DNA of 6,073 nt from assembly GCA_003694425.1 (NCBI GenBank), contig RFJX01000298.1, forward strand, positions 1 through 6,073, read 5' to 3'. This stretch comes from Gammaproteobacteria bacterium (GTDB lineage Bacteria > Pseudomonadota > Gammaproteobacteria > J113). This document shows, piece by piece, positions 1 through 6,073 of the stretch. Every line of letters starts with the position of its first letter. Within the stretch, counting starts at the first letter, position 1. Under the pieces are notes generated by a model, which saw nothing but the letters and a program-made list of their open reading frames with translations, did no database searches and was not told where the DNA came from. The translations under genes were made by a program, and so were the position numbers.

Positions 1-2922
1 CGCCAGAGCGCCGCGCAGCAGGCGAAGGTCTTCGCCCGGCACCGGCGCCGCCACATCGTCCTGGCCACCAACGTGGCCGAGACCTCGCTGACGGTACCGG
101 GGATCCGCTATGTCATCGACCCAGGCACCGCCCGGATCAGCCGCTACAGCGCCCGCAGCAAGGTCCAGCGCCTGCCGATCGAGAAGGTCTCCCGCGCCTC
201 CGCCGACCAGCGCAAGGGCCGCTGCGGTCGGGTGGCGGCGGGGGTGTGCATCCGTCTCTACAGCGAGGAGGACTACCTGTCGCGGCCGGAATTCACCGAT
301 CCCGAGATCCGCCGCACCCATCTCGCCTCGGTGATCCTGCAGCTCGAATCCCTGGGTCTGGGACACATCGACGACTTTCCCTTCATCGACCCCCCGGACC
401 CGCGCCAGGTCAGTGACGGCTACCGCCTGCTCGAGGAGCTGGGCGCGATGGATCGCGACCGCCGGATCACCGACCTGGGCCGGCGACTGGCGAAGCTGCC
501 GGTGGACCCGCGCCTTGCGCGGATGCTGCTGGCCGGGGCGGAGTCCGGCTGCCTCTCCGAGGTCCTGGTCATCGCCTCGGCGCTCTCCATCCAGGACCCG
601 CGGGAGCGGCCGCTGGACCGGACCGCGGCGGCCGACGCGGCCCACGCCCGTTTCGCCGATCCCCGCTCCGACTTCCTCTCCCTGCTCAATCTCTGGCGCT
701 TCTACGAGGAACAGCTCCGGCACCTGTCGCGCAACCAGATGCGCAAGTTGTGCCGGACCAGTTTCCTCTCCCACAACCGCATGCGCGAGTGGCGCGACAT
801 CCACGCCCAGCTGCGCGGGATGCTGCACGACATGGGGCTCGCCACCAACGAGGAGGAGGCGGGTTACGAGCCCATCCACCGGGCCCTGCTGAGCGGCCTC
901 GTCGGCCAGATCGGGATGCTGGATGAACAGGGGGAATACCTGGGGCCGCGCGGGATGAAGTTCCGCATCTTCCCCGGCAGCACGGTCGCGGCGAAGCCGC
1001 CGAAGTGGATCATGGCCGCGGAACTGGCCGAGACCTCCCGGCTCTACGCCCGCATGGTCGCCGCCATCGAGCCGCAGTGGGTACTGGCGGCGGCGCCGGC
1101 CCACCTGCTCCGGCGGCAGTGGTTCGATCCGCACTGGTCGAAGCGCCGCGGCCGGGTGCAGGCCTGCGAGCGGGTTTCGCTCTACGGCCTGGTGCTGGAG
1201 CCGAGGCGGCGTGTCGACTTCGCCGCCATCGACCGCGCTGAGACCCGGCGCATCTTCATCGAGGCGGCCCTGGTGCGCGGTGAACTGGCCCGCCTGCCGC
1301 GTTTCCTGCGCCGCAACCAGGCGCTGATCGCCGAACTGCAGGAGCTGGAGCACCGCAGCCGCCGGCCCGATATCCTGGTGGACGAGGCGGCGCTGGCGGC
1401 CTTCTACGACGAGCGGCTGCCGCCGGAGGTCCACTCCGCCGACAGCCTGGAGAAATGGCTGAAGCAGGCCGGCAGGGAGGCCGACCGGCTGCTGCTGACG
1501 CGGGACGACCTGCTGCGGGGCGAGGCCGGGGTCCGGGACCGGGACTACCCGCCGGAGCTGCAGGCCGGGGCATTGCGCCTCCCGCTCTCCTACCGCTTCG
1601 CCCCGGGCGAGGAGGAGGACGGGGTCAGCGTGACGGTGCCGCTGGCCGCGCTCAACCAGCTCGATCCGGAGCCGCTCGAATGGCTGGTGCCGGGGCTGCT
1701 GGAGGAGAAGGTGACGGCCCTGATCCGGACGCTGCCGCGGCCGAAGCGGGCCCCGCTGGCGCCGGCGCCGGATACGGCAGCGGCCTTCTGCCGCGAGGCT
1801 GTCCCCGGAGCCGTGGCCCTGACCCGGACCCTCGGCGACTGGATCGCCCGTCACCGGGGGGTCCGCATCGCCACGTCCGACTGGCGGGCGGACCGCCTGC
1901 CCGACCACCTGCGCATGAACATCCGGGTAATGGACGATCAGGGGCGACTGCTGGCCCAGGGCCGGGAACTGAAGGCGTTGCAGGCGAAGCTCGGCGAGCG
2001 CGCCCAGGCCTCCTTCCGCCACACCGCCGCCTGGCGGCTGGAGCGGGAGGGGATCACGGACTGGGACTTCGGCCCCCTGCCGGAGCGGGTCACCGGCCGC
2101 AGCGGCGGGGCGGAACTGACCGGCTATCCGGCCCTGGTGGACGAGGAGCAGTCGGTCGCCCTGCGGGTGGTGGACACCCAGGCCGAGGCGCGCCACCTCA
2201 CCCATGCCGGTGTGCGGCGGCTGTTCATGCTCGTCCTGGCCAAACGGTTCGCCTGGCTGCGCCGCAACCTGCCCGGTTTCGAACGCCTGGCGCTGTGCTA
2301 CCGCGAACTGGGCGACCGGGAGGAGCTGCGCAGTGAGATCCTCGCCGCGGTGGCCGAGCGCGCCTTCATGGAGGGGTTCGAGTCCATCCGCGACGAGGCG
2401 GCCTTCCGCGCCCGGCTCGAACAGGGGCGGGGCGAGCTGGTGGCGATCGCCAACGGGCTGTGCGCGCTGCTGCTGCGGATCCTGGAGCCCTACCGCGAGC
2501 TGCACGGACGGCTGAACGGCGCGCTGCCGCCGGCATGGCTCGCCGCCGCCGGCGACCTGCAGGAGCAGCTCTGGCACCTGGTATACGCCGGTTTCGTCTC
2601 CGCCACGCCACCCGACCGGCTGAAGGAGCTGCCGCGCTATCTCGAGGGGATGCGCGTCCGGCTGGAGAAGCTGCCCCGGAACCCGGCCCGGGACGCCGCC
2701 AGGCAGCGTGAGCTGGAGCCGCACTGGCGCCGCTACGCGGAGCGCATCGAGGCGCTGGAGGCCCAGGGCTGGCTGCTCACCGACGAACCGGAGCTGGAGA
2801 AATATCGCTGGATGCTGGAGGAGTACCGGGTCCAGCTCTTCGCCCAGGAACTGGGCACCAAGATCCCGGTCTCGCCGAAGAAGCTGGAGCAGCAGTGGGC
2901 GCGGGTCACTGCGGCGGCATGA
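1..2922 (+). CDS. hrpA: ATP-dependent RNA helicase HrpA, C-terminal part (5' end outside window)
   Basis: The frame is open from base 1, so the start lies upstream; 973 codons are present against about 1300 residues in E. coli HrpA. HrpA is a cytoplasmic DEAH-box helicase that unwinds RNA using ATP and has been linked to mRNA processing and ribosome rescue. In window-residue numbering, helicase motif V reads TNVAETS (23-29) and motif VI reads QRKGRCGR (70-77, with the arginine fingers). Next come the winged-helix and ratchet (HA2) region (about 110-250), an OB-fold region (about 300-390, with FPGS and KPPKW) and the long DUF3418 C-terminus specific to bacterial HrpA, containing SRRPDILVDE. 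The last residues (FAQELGTKIPVS) match the natural HrpA end, so the 3' end is intact. The GTG at 73 is inside motif V and is not the start. The Walker A and DEAH motifs are upstream and cannot be checked. No frameshift or odd composition was seen. The family call is very secure from remembered E. coli sequence. Confidence 0.96.
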   Translation, partial: RQSAAQQAKVFARHRRRHIVLATNVAETSLTVPGIRYVIDPGTARISRYSARSKVQRLPIEKVSRASADQRKGRCGRVAAGVCIRLYSEEDYLSRPEFTDPEIRRTHLASVILQLESLGLGHIDDFPFIDPPDPRQVSDGYRLLEELGAMDRDRRITDLGRRLAKLPVDPRLARMLLAGAESGCLSEVLVIASALSIQDPRERPLDRTAAADAAHARFADPRSDFLSLLNLWRFYEEQLRHLSRNQMRKLCRTSFLSHNRMREWRDIHAQLRGMLHDMGLATNEEEAGYEPIHRALLSGLVGQIGMLDEQGEYLGPRGMKFRIFPGSTVAAKPPKWIMAAELAETSRLYARMVAAIEPQWVLAAAPAHLLRRQWFDPHWSKRRGRVQACERVSLYGLVLEPRRRVDFAAIDRAETRRIFIEAALVRGELARLPRFLRRNQALIAELQELEHRSRRPDILVDEAALAAFYDERLPPEVHSADSLEKWLKQAGREADRLLLTRDDLLRGEAGVRDRDYPPELQAGALRLPLSYRFAPGEEEDGVSVTVPLAALNQLDPEPLEWLVPGLLEEKVTALIRTLPRPKRAPLAPAPDTAAAFCREAVPGAVALTRTLGDWIARHRGVRIATSDWRADRLPDHLRMNIRVMDDQGRLLAQGRELKALQAKLGERAQASFRHTAAWRLEREGITDWDFGPLPERVTGRSGGAELTGYPALVDEEQSVALRVVDTQAEARHLTHAGVRRLFMLVLAKRFAWLRRNLPGFERLALCYRELGDREELRSEILAAVAERAFMEGFESIRDEAAFRARLEQGRGELVAIANGLCALLLRILEPYRELHGRLNGALPPAWLAAAGDLQEQLWHLVYAGFVSATPPDRLKELPRYLEGMRVRLEKLPRNPARDAARQRELEPHWRRYAERIEALEAQGWLLTDEPELEKYRWMLEEYRVQLFAQELGTKIPVSPKKLEQQWARVTAAA

Positions 2923-2934
2923 GCACCGATCCAG

Positions 2935-2975
2935 CCATACCCCGCAGGGCCTGATCCGGCCTCGGTACGGGGTGG
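2935..2975 (+). terminator. Imperfect fold-back after hrpA, possible weak terminator
   Basis: An outer arm at 2935-2944 (ccataccccg) can pair with 2968-2975 (cggggtgg), leaving a two-base bulge. Inside it, gggcc at 2947-2951 can pair with ggcct at 2958-2962 around a six-base loop, with one G-U pair. No T-run follows, so this is not a classical intrinsic terminator. It may weakly terminate hrpA mRNA, or it may be chance pairing in GC-rich DNA. Confidence 0.25.
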
Positions 2976-2994
2976 CGGATGCTATCATCCCGCC
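2974..2994. promoter_or_regulatory. Inverted repeat overlapping the antiporter -10 box and abutting its ATG
   Basis: ggcggatg (2974-2981) pairs with catcccgcc (2986-2994): eight base pairs with one bulged C and a four-base loop (ctat, 2982-2985). The dyad covers the -10 box and ends at the base before the start codon. It could be an operator for a DNA-binding regulator. In read-through RNA from hrpA it could form a hairpin that affects start-codon access. A chance dyad is also possible given the base composition. Confidence 0.35.
2980..2988 (+). promoter_or_regulatory. Extended -10 promoter element for the antiporter gene, probably leaderless
   Basis: TGC-TATCAT fits the sigma-70 extended -10 form TGn-TATAAT with one mismatch. 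No good -35 is visible 16-18 bases upstream, where the sequence is about ctcggt, and an extended -10 can compensate for that. Transcription would begin about seven bases after the box, at or next to A2995 of the ATG. There is no Shine-Dalgarno before that ATG, which agrees with a leaderless mRNA. This is pattern reading only. Confidence 0.45.
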
Positions 2995-4164
2995 ATGGAG
3001 CACGGCGGCATCATCGAGTCCTTCTTTCTGATCTTCACCGGCTCGGCGCTGATCGCCACCCTGGCGCTCTACGCCCGCCAGGCACTGATCGTCGGCTACA
3101 TCGTGCTGGGCCTGCTGCTGGGGCCGGACGGGCTGGGCTGGGTCACCGATCCCCACCTGCTGCAGCAGATCTCGGACATCGGCATCATGTTCCTGCTGTT
3201 CCTGCTCGGGATCGACCTGATGCCCGAGCAGATGCTGAAGATGTTTGGCGAGGCGGTGGGCGTCACCCTGGCCAGCAGCCTCACCTTTCTCGGCCTGGGC
3301 TACGGCATCGCCCTGCTGACCGGCTTCGGCGGCACCGAGGCCTGGCTGATCGGGGCCGCGGCGATGTTCTCCAGCACCATCATCGGCCTCAAGCTGCTGC
3401 CCACCACCGCGCTGCATCACAGGCACACCGGGCAGGTTGTGATCAGTATCCTGCTGATCCAGGACCTCATCGCCATCGTCATTCTGCTGCTGATCGAGGG
3501 CAGCCGGGCCGGCGGCGACCCGATGACCGCCATCGCCCGCAACCTGGTGGCCCTGCCGCTGCTGCTGTTCGGCGCGATCCTGTTCCAGCGCCTGGTCCTG
3601 GCCCGGCTGATGGAGCGCTTCGACCAGATCCAGGAGTACCTCTTCCTGCTCACCATCGGCTGGTGTCTGGGGGTGGCGCAACTCGCTCACGCGGTCGGCC
3701 TCTCGCACGAGATCGGCGCATTCATCGCCGGGGTGGCGCTGGCCAGCAATCCCATCGCCCTGGTCATCGAGGACCGGCTCAAGCCGTTGCGGGACTTCTT
3801 CCTCATCCTCTTTTTCTTCTCCCTCGGCGCCAGCTTCGACCTCGAAGGCGTGGGCGAGGTCTGGGTCCCGGCGCTGCTGCTGGCGGGGGTGATGCTGCTG
3901 GCCAAGCCGCTGGTCTTCATGGGCCTGCTGCGCACCGCGCATGAGAAGCGGTTCCTGTCGCTGGAGATCGGTGTGCGTCTCGGCCAGATCAGCGAGTTCT
4001 CGCTGCTGATCGCCGTCGTCGCGACCCAGGTCGGGGTCATCGGGGAGCGGGCCGGCAACGTGATCCAGCTCGCCACCCTCGTCACCTTCATCGCCTCCAG
4101 CTACTACATCGTGATGCGTTACCGTACCCCGATCGCCGTCAGCGACCGGCTGCGGCAGGACTGA
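2995..4164 (+). CDS. Kef/CPA2-type cation:proton antiporter, membrane domain only
   Basis: This 389-residue inner-membrane protein is predicted to exchange K+ or Na+ for H+; the ion is not readable from sequence. It is a chain of about 12 hydrophobic segments (for example 6-26, 30-48, 59-75, 87-108, 116-135, 147-168, 183-204, 214-232, 239-257, 265-282, 290-311, 326-348, 356-375) typical of the Na_H_Exchanger fold. CPA2/Kef signatures are FSST (125-128), QD (156-157), GAFIAG (241-246), KPLRDFFLILFFFSLG (263-278) and QISEFS (331-336). The protein stops 13 residues after the last helix, so the RCK/TrkA-N nucleotide-binding domain of KefB/KefC is absent, and the next gene does not encode one. ATG 2995 is the first possible start: the frame is open back to the hrpA stop but holds no ATG, GTG or TTG. 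No Shine-Dalgarno precedes it. It is probably cotranscribed with the Rieske/CMD gene 25 bases downstream. Family call is strong; substrate and direction are unknown. Confidence 0.9.
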   Translation: MEHGGIIESFFLIFTGSALIATLALYARQALIVGYIVLGLLLGPDGLGWVTDPHLLQQISDIGIMFLLFLLGIDLMPEQMLKMFGEAVGVTLASSLTFLGLGYGIALLTGFGGTEAWLIGAAAMFSSTIIGLKLLPTTALHHRHTGQVVISILLIQDLIAIVILLLIEGSRAGGDPMTAIARNLVALPLLLFGAILFQRLVLARLMERFDQIQEYLFLLTIGWCLGVAQLAHAVGLSHEIGAFIAGVALASNPIALVIEDRLKPLRDFFLILFFFSLGASFDLEGVGEVWVPALLLAGVMLLAKPLVFMGLLRTAHEKRFLSLEIGVRLGQISEFSLLIAVVATQVGVIGERAGNVIQLATLVTFIASSYYIVMRYRTPIAVSDRLRQD

Positions 4165-4180
4165 CCGCGACCACTCTACC

Positions 4181-4184
4181 GGAG
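4181..4184 (+). promoter_or_regulatory. Shine-Dalgarno for the CMD-Rieske gene
   Basis: GGAG sits five bases before ATG 4190, in the 25-base gap after the antiporter stop. It supports that start. The gap has no visible terminator or promoter, which favours one transcript with the antiporter gene. Confidence 0.6.
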
Positions 4185-4189
4185 CACAG

Positions 4190-4825
4190 ATGAGCCGAGC
4201 ACTCGACTACTTGATCAAGACCCGCCCCGAGGCCATGGAACACTATTTCCAGTTCCTGAAACGGGCAGGGGAACATCTCGACCCGAAGACCCGGGCACTG
4301 ATTTCGGTCATCACCAAGGTGCACGCGCAGACCGGTCCCGGCTTCCGCCAGTATCTGAAACGGGCGCTCGATACAGGGGCCAGCGCGGACGAGGTGATCG
4401 ACGCCCTGATGATGGCCTTTCCCGCCCTCGGCCTGACCCGGATCGTCTGGGCCATCGATCAGATCCTGGAGATGGACCTGCCCGAGTTCCGCCTGCCGGA
4501 GCGGGAGTCGGGCAAGGAGGAGGAATGGCACGAGGTGGCGACCCTGCAGGAGCTGCCGAAAGAGAAGGGGAGCGTGATCGAGGCCGGCGGGCGTACCCTG
4601 CTGCTCTGGCGCGACGAGGAGGGGGTGAAGGCCTGGGACAACCACTGTCCGCATCAGGGCACGCCGCTGCGGGCCGAGGACGTGAAGGGGGGGTGGGTCT
4701 GCTGTCCGCTCCACTTCTGGACCTTCGACCTGGCCACCGGGCGCTGTGTCGAGCCACCCGGGGGGAGTTCCCTGCAGGCGCTCCCGGTCCGGGTCCGGGA
4801 GGGCAGGGTGGAGGTGCGCTGGTAG
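4190..4825 (+). CDS. Carboxymuconolactone decarboxylase-like / Rieske [2Fe-2S] fusion protein
   Basis: This 211-residue protein without signal peptide or membrane segment is presumably cytoplasmic. Residues about 12-95 look like the helical CMD/AhpD fold (TRALISVITKV at 34-44, then the ALDTGASADEVIDALM stretch at 59-74). The AhpD peroxidase residues (Glu, CxxC, His) are missing: the first cysteine of the protein is C153. A charged linker (about 98-113) leads to a ferredoxin-type Rieske domain (about 113-211) with CPH (C153, H155) and CPLH (C172, H175), 16 residues between the two motifs, as expected for a bound [2Fe-2S] cluster. C171 is an extra cysteine beside ligand C172, and the residue after H175 is Phe where many relatives have Gly. 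The Rieske half predicts one-electron transfer; no partner oxygenase or reductase is in the window. The CMD half may act in oligomer formation or bind a small substrate. It probably forms an operon with the antiporter. Domains are secure; the reaction is unknown. Confidence 0.88.
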   Translation: MSRALDYLIKTRPEAMEHYFQFLKRAGEHLDPKTRALISVITKVHAQTGPGFRQYLKRALDTGASADEVIDALMMAFPALGLTRIVWAIDQILEMDLPEFRLPERESGKEEEWHEVATLQELPKEKGSVIEAGGRTLLLWRDEEGVKAWDNHCPHQGTPLRAEDVKGGWVCCPLHFWTFDLATGRCVEPPGGSSLQALPVRVREGRVEVRW

Positions 4826-4865
4826 GTTGCCACGGGCCGGTGTTCCCCCCGCCGGTGCGCCCCGG

Positions 4866-4871
4866 TATCAT
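4866..4871 (+). promoter_or_regulatory. Possible -10 box (TATCAT) for thiI
   Basis: The hexamer matches TATAAT at five of six positions and lies in the 76-base gap between the Rieske/CMD gene and thiI. A start about seven bases downstream would give a leader of roughly 24 bases carrying the Shine-Dalgarno. No convincing -35 is seen at the right spacing (the sequence there is C-rich) and there is no TG extension. The same hexamer is used in front of the antiporter gene. Confidence 0.35.
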
Positions 4872-4884
4872 GCCCCGCCCACCT

Positions 4885-4890
4885 GGAGGG
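4885..4890 (+). promoter_or_regulatory. Shine-Dalgarno for thiI
   Basis: GGAGGG ends 11 bases before ATG 4902, a rather long but usable spacing. No other ATG, GTG or TTG lies in frame nearby upstream. The residue numbering that follows from ATG 4902 matches E. coli ThiI at known catalytic positions, which supports this start. Confidence 0.6.
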
Positions 4891-4901
4891 ACCTGAGCAC
4901 G

Positions 4902-6073
4902 ATGCAGGAATTCGAAGTCAAGTACTACCCCGAGATGCTCCTCAAGAGCCGCTCGGTGCGGCGCTACTGCTGCCAGCGGCTGGGCTGGAACCTCGAGAAG
5001 CTGCTCAAGGCGGTCCACCCGGACTGCCGGGTGCAGCGGGAGTGGGCCCGGCTCTGGGTCACCTGCCCGGAGGTGGTGAAGGAGGCCGTCTGGGAGGTGC
5101 TCTCCACCACCCCCGGGGTGGACCAGTTCAGCCGCATCGAGCGCCGTCCCTGGAACGACCTGGACGAGCTGGCCGGACACGCCCTGGAACTCTATGGCGA
5201 GGCGCTCGAGGGCAGGAGCTTCGGCGTGCGGGTCAAGCGGGAGAAGGGACTGCCCTTCCGGTCCGGCGAGGTGGAGCGCTTCCTCGGGGCGAAGCTGCTG
5301 GAAACGGGCCTGCCCTCGAAGGTGGACCTCACCCGTCCCGAGGTCCCGGTCCGGATCCGGCTCACGGCCGGCGAGGCCTGGTTCCACGTCGATCACGGCA
5401 AGGGCCTGGGCGGCTTCGCCCTCGGCACCCAGGGCGCCTGCCTGTCGCTCGTCTCCGGCGGCTACGACTCCTCGGTGGCCAGCTTCAGCACCATCCGCCG
5501 GGGGCTGGTGACCCACTTCCTCTTCTTCAACCTCGGCGGCGCGGCCCATGAGCGGGCGGTGCGCCGGCATGCCCACTACCTTTGGCGGCGCTACGGGGCC
5601 TCGCATCCGGTGCAGTTCGTCTCGGTCCCCTTCGAGGAGGTGGTGGGGGCGATCCTGGAGAAGGTGAGCGACGGCTACATGGGGGTCTTCATCAAGCGCT
5701 GCTTCCTGAAGGCCGCCACTCCCATCGCCCGGCGGCTGAAGTGCCCGGCCCTGGTCACCGGCGAGGCGGTGGCCCAGGTGGCGAGCCAGACCCTGGTCAA
5801 CCTGCAGGCGATCGACACCGCCACCGATCTGCTCGTGATCCGGCCGCTCGTCACCATGGACAAGCGGGTGGTGATCCAGCAGGCCGACGCCATCGGCACC
5901 CGCGCCTTCGCCGACCGCATGCCCGAGTACTGCGCCGTGATCTCGAAGAGCCCCACCATCGCCGCCGATCCGGAGAAACTGGCGGCGGAGGAGGCGGACT
6001 TTCCCTGGGAGGTGCTGGAACGGGCGGTGGAGCAGGCCACCTATACCCCCATCACCGAGCTGGGTGAGGAATC
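4902..6073 (+). CDS. thiI: tRNA 4-thiouridine synthase ThiI (3' end outside window)
   Basis: ThiI adenylates U8 of tRNA and transfers persulfide sulfur, received from the cysteine desulfurase IscS, to make s4U8, a near-UV sensor. In enterobacteria it also supplies sulfur for the thiamine thiazole. It acts in the cytoplasm. The 390 codons present cover an N-terminal ferredoxin-like domain (about 1-60), a THUMP RNA-binding domain (about 60-165) and the PP-loop pyrophosphatase domain (about 175 onward). Visible key residues are the PP-loop SGGYDS (185-190, with D189), FFNLGGAAHE (208-217), K321 and C344 in MPEYCAVISKSPT. These numbers coincide with E. coli ThiI D189, K321 and C344. E. coli ThiI is 482 residues long and ends in a rhodanese domain with catalytic Cys456; the equivalent region lies past the window, so its presence is not known. 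Tyr at 188 replaces the E. coli Phe. The gene is not next to dxs/ispA/xseB as in E. coli and probably has its own promoter. Confidence 0.96.
   Translation, partial: MQEFEVKYYPEMLLKSRSVRRYCCQRLGWNLEKLLKAVHPDCRVQREWARLWVTCPEVVKEAVWEVLSTTPGVDQFSRIERRPWNDLDELAGHALELYGEALEGRSFGVRVKREKGLPFRSGEVERFLGAKLLETGLPSKVDLTRPEVPVRIRLTAGEAWFHVDHGKGLGGFALGTQGACLSLVSGGYDSSVASFSTIRRGLVTHFLFFNLGGAAHERAVRRHAHYLWRRYGASHPVQFVSVPFEEVVGAILEKVSDGYMGVFIKRCFLKAATPIARRLKCPALVTGEAVAQVASQTLVNLQAIDTATDLLVIRPLVTMDKRVVIQQADAIGTRAFADRMPEYCAVISKSPTIAADPEKLAAEEADFPWEVLERAVEQATYTPITELGEE

Noticed and set aside
73..75. GTG at 73 as start of a shorter helicase gene
   Set aside because: The codon lies within helicase motif V and the frame stays open to base 1 with HrpA-like sequence, so it is internal.
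1455..2336. 293-codon + strand open frame inside hrpA
   Set aside because: Its Ala/Gly/Pro/Arg-rich translation is a frame-shifted shadow of the DUF3418 region of hrpA, which is clearly coding in frame 1.
2435..2442. GCTGGTGG, identical to the E. coli Chi octamer
   Set aside because: A single copy inside a coding region of a GC-rich genome is expected by chance, and Chi sequence differs among lineages.
2979..3944. 321-codon open frame overlapping the antiporter gene
   Set aside because: The translation is rich in Arg, His, Pro and Gly with no hydrophobic helices, while the overlapping frame from 2995 gives clear CPA2 motifs.
4836..4857. Repeated gccggtg (4836-4842 and 4851-4857) as a terminator after the Rieske/CMD gene
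   Set aside because: The two copies are direct, not inverted, so they do not form a hairpin, and no T-run follows. No terminator could be supported here.
4311..5606. Long minus-strand open frame (431 codons) opposite the CMD/Rieske gene and thiI
   Set aside because: It runs antisense across two well-supported genes and the gap between them, has low-complexity Pro/Arg/Gly/Ala-rich sequence in its second half and no recognisable domain. Long antisense open frames are expected in GC-rich DNA.

Overview
The window is a very GC-rich stretch (roughly two thirds G+C by eye) whose genes all lie on the + strand. Protein similarities recalled from E. coli HrpA and ThiI point to a gammaproteobacterium with a GC-rich genome. 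A member of the Chromatiales/Ectothiorhodospiraceae type is plausible, but the sequence alone does not fix the genus. No mobile element, CRISPR array, tRNA or rRNA was seen, and the region looks like ordinary chromosomal core with one less ordinary gene pair in the middle.

Layout: (1) 1-2922, the C-terminal three quarters of hrpA, a DEAH-box RNA helicase whose start lies upstream of the window. (2) 2923-2994, a 72-base gap with an imperfect fold-back and a TGn-TATCAT extended -10 box placed so close to the next ATG that a leaderless mRNA is likely. (3) 2995-4164, a Kef/CPA2-type cation:proton antiporter made of the membrane domain only, with no RCK/TrkA-N regulatory domain. (4) 4190-4825, a two-domain protein joining a carboxymuconolactone-decarboxylase/AhpD-like fold that lacks CxxC to a ferredoxin-type Rieske [2Fe-2S] domain. 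It starts 25 bases after the antiporter and is probably in its operon. (5) 4826-4901, a 76-base gap with a second TATCAT box and a Shine-Dalgarno. (6) 4902 to the window end, thiI, cut off before its C-terminal rhodanese domain.

hrpA and thiI are RNA-related housekeeping genes (mRNA/translation-linked helicase; tRNA s4U8 thiolation and possibly thiamine thiazole sulfur). The antiporter plus Rieske/CMD pair is the most interesting unit. E. coli KefC carries a built-in ligand-sensing RCK domain and works with a separate redox protein, KefF. Here the antiporter lacks that domain and is followed by a gene for a predicted redox protein. A functional link between the two is my inference from gene order only.
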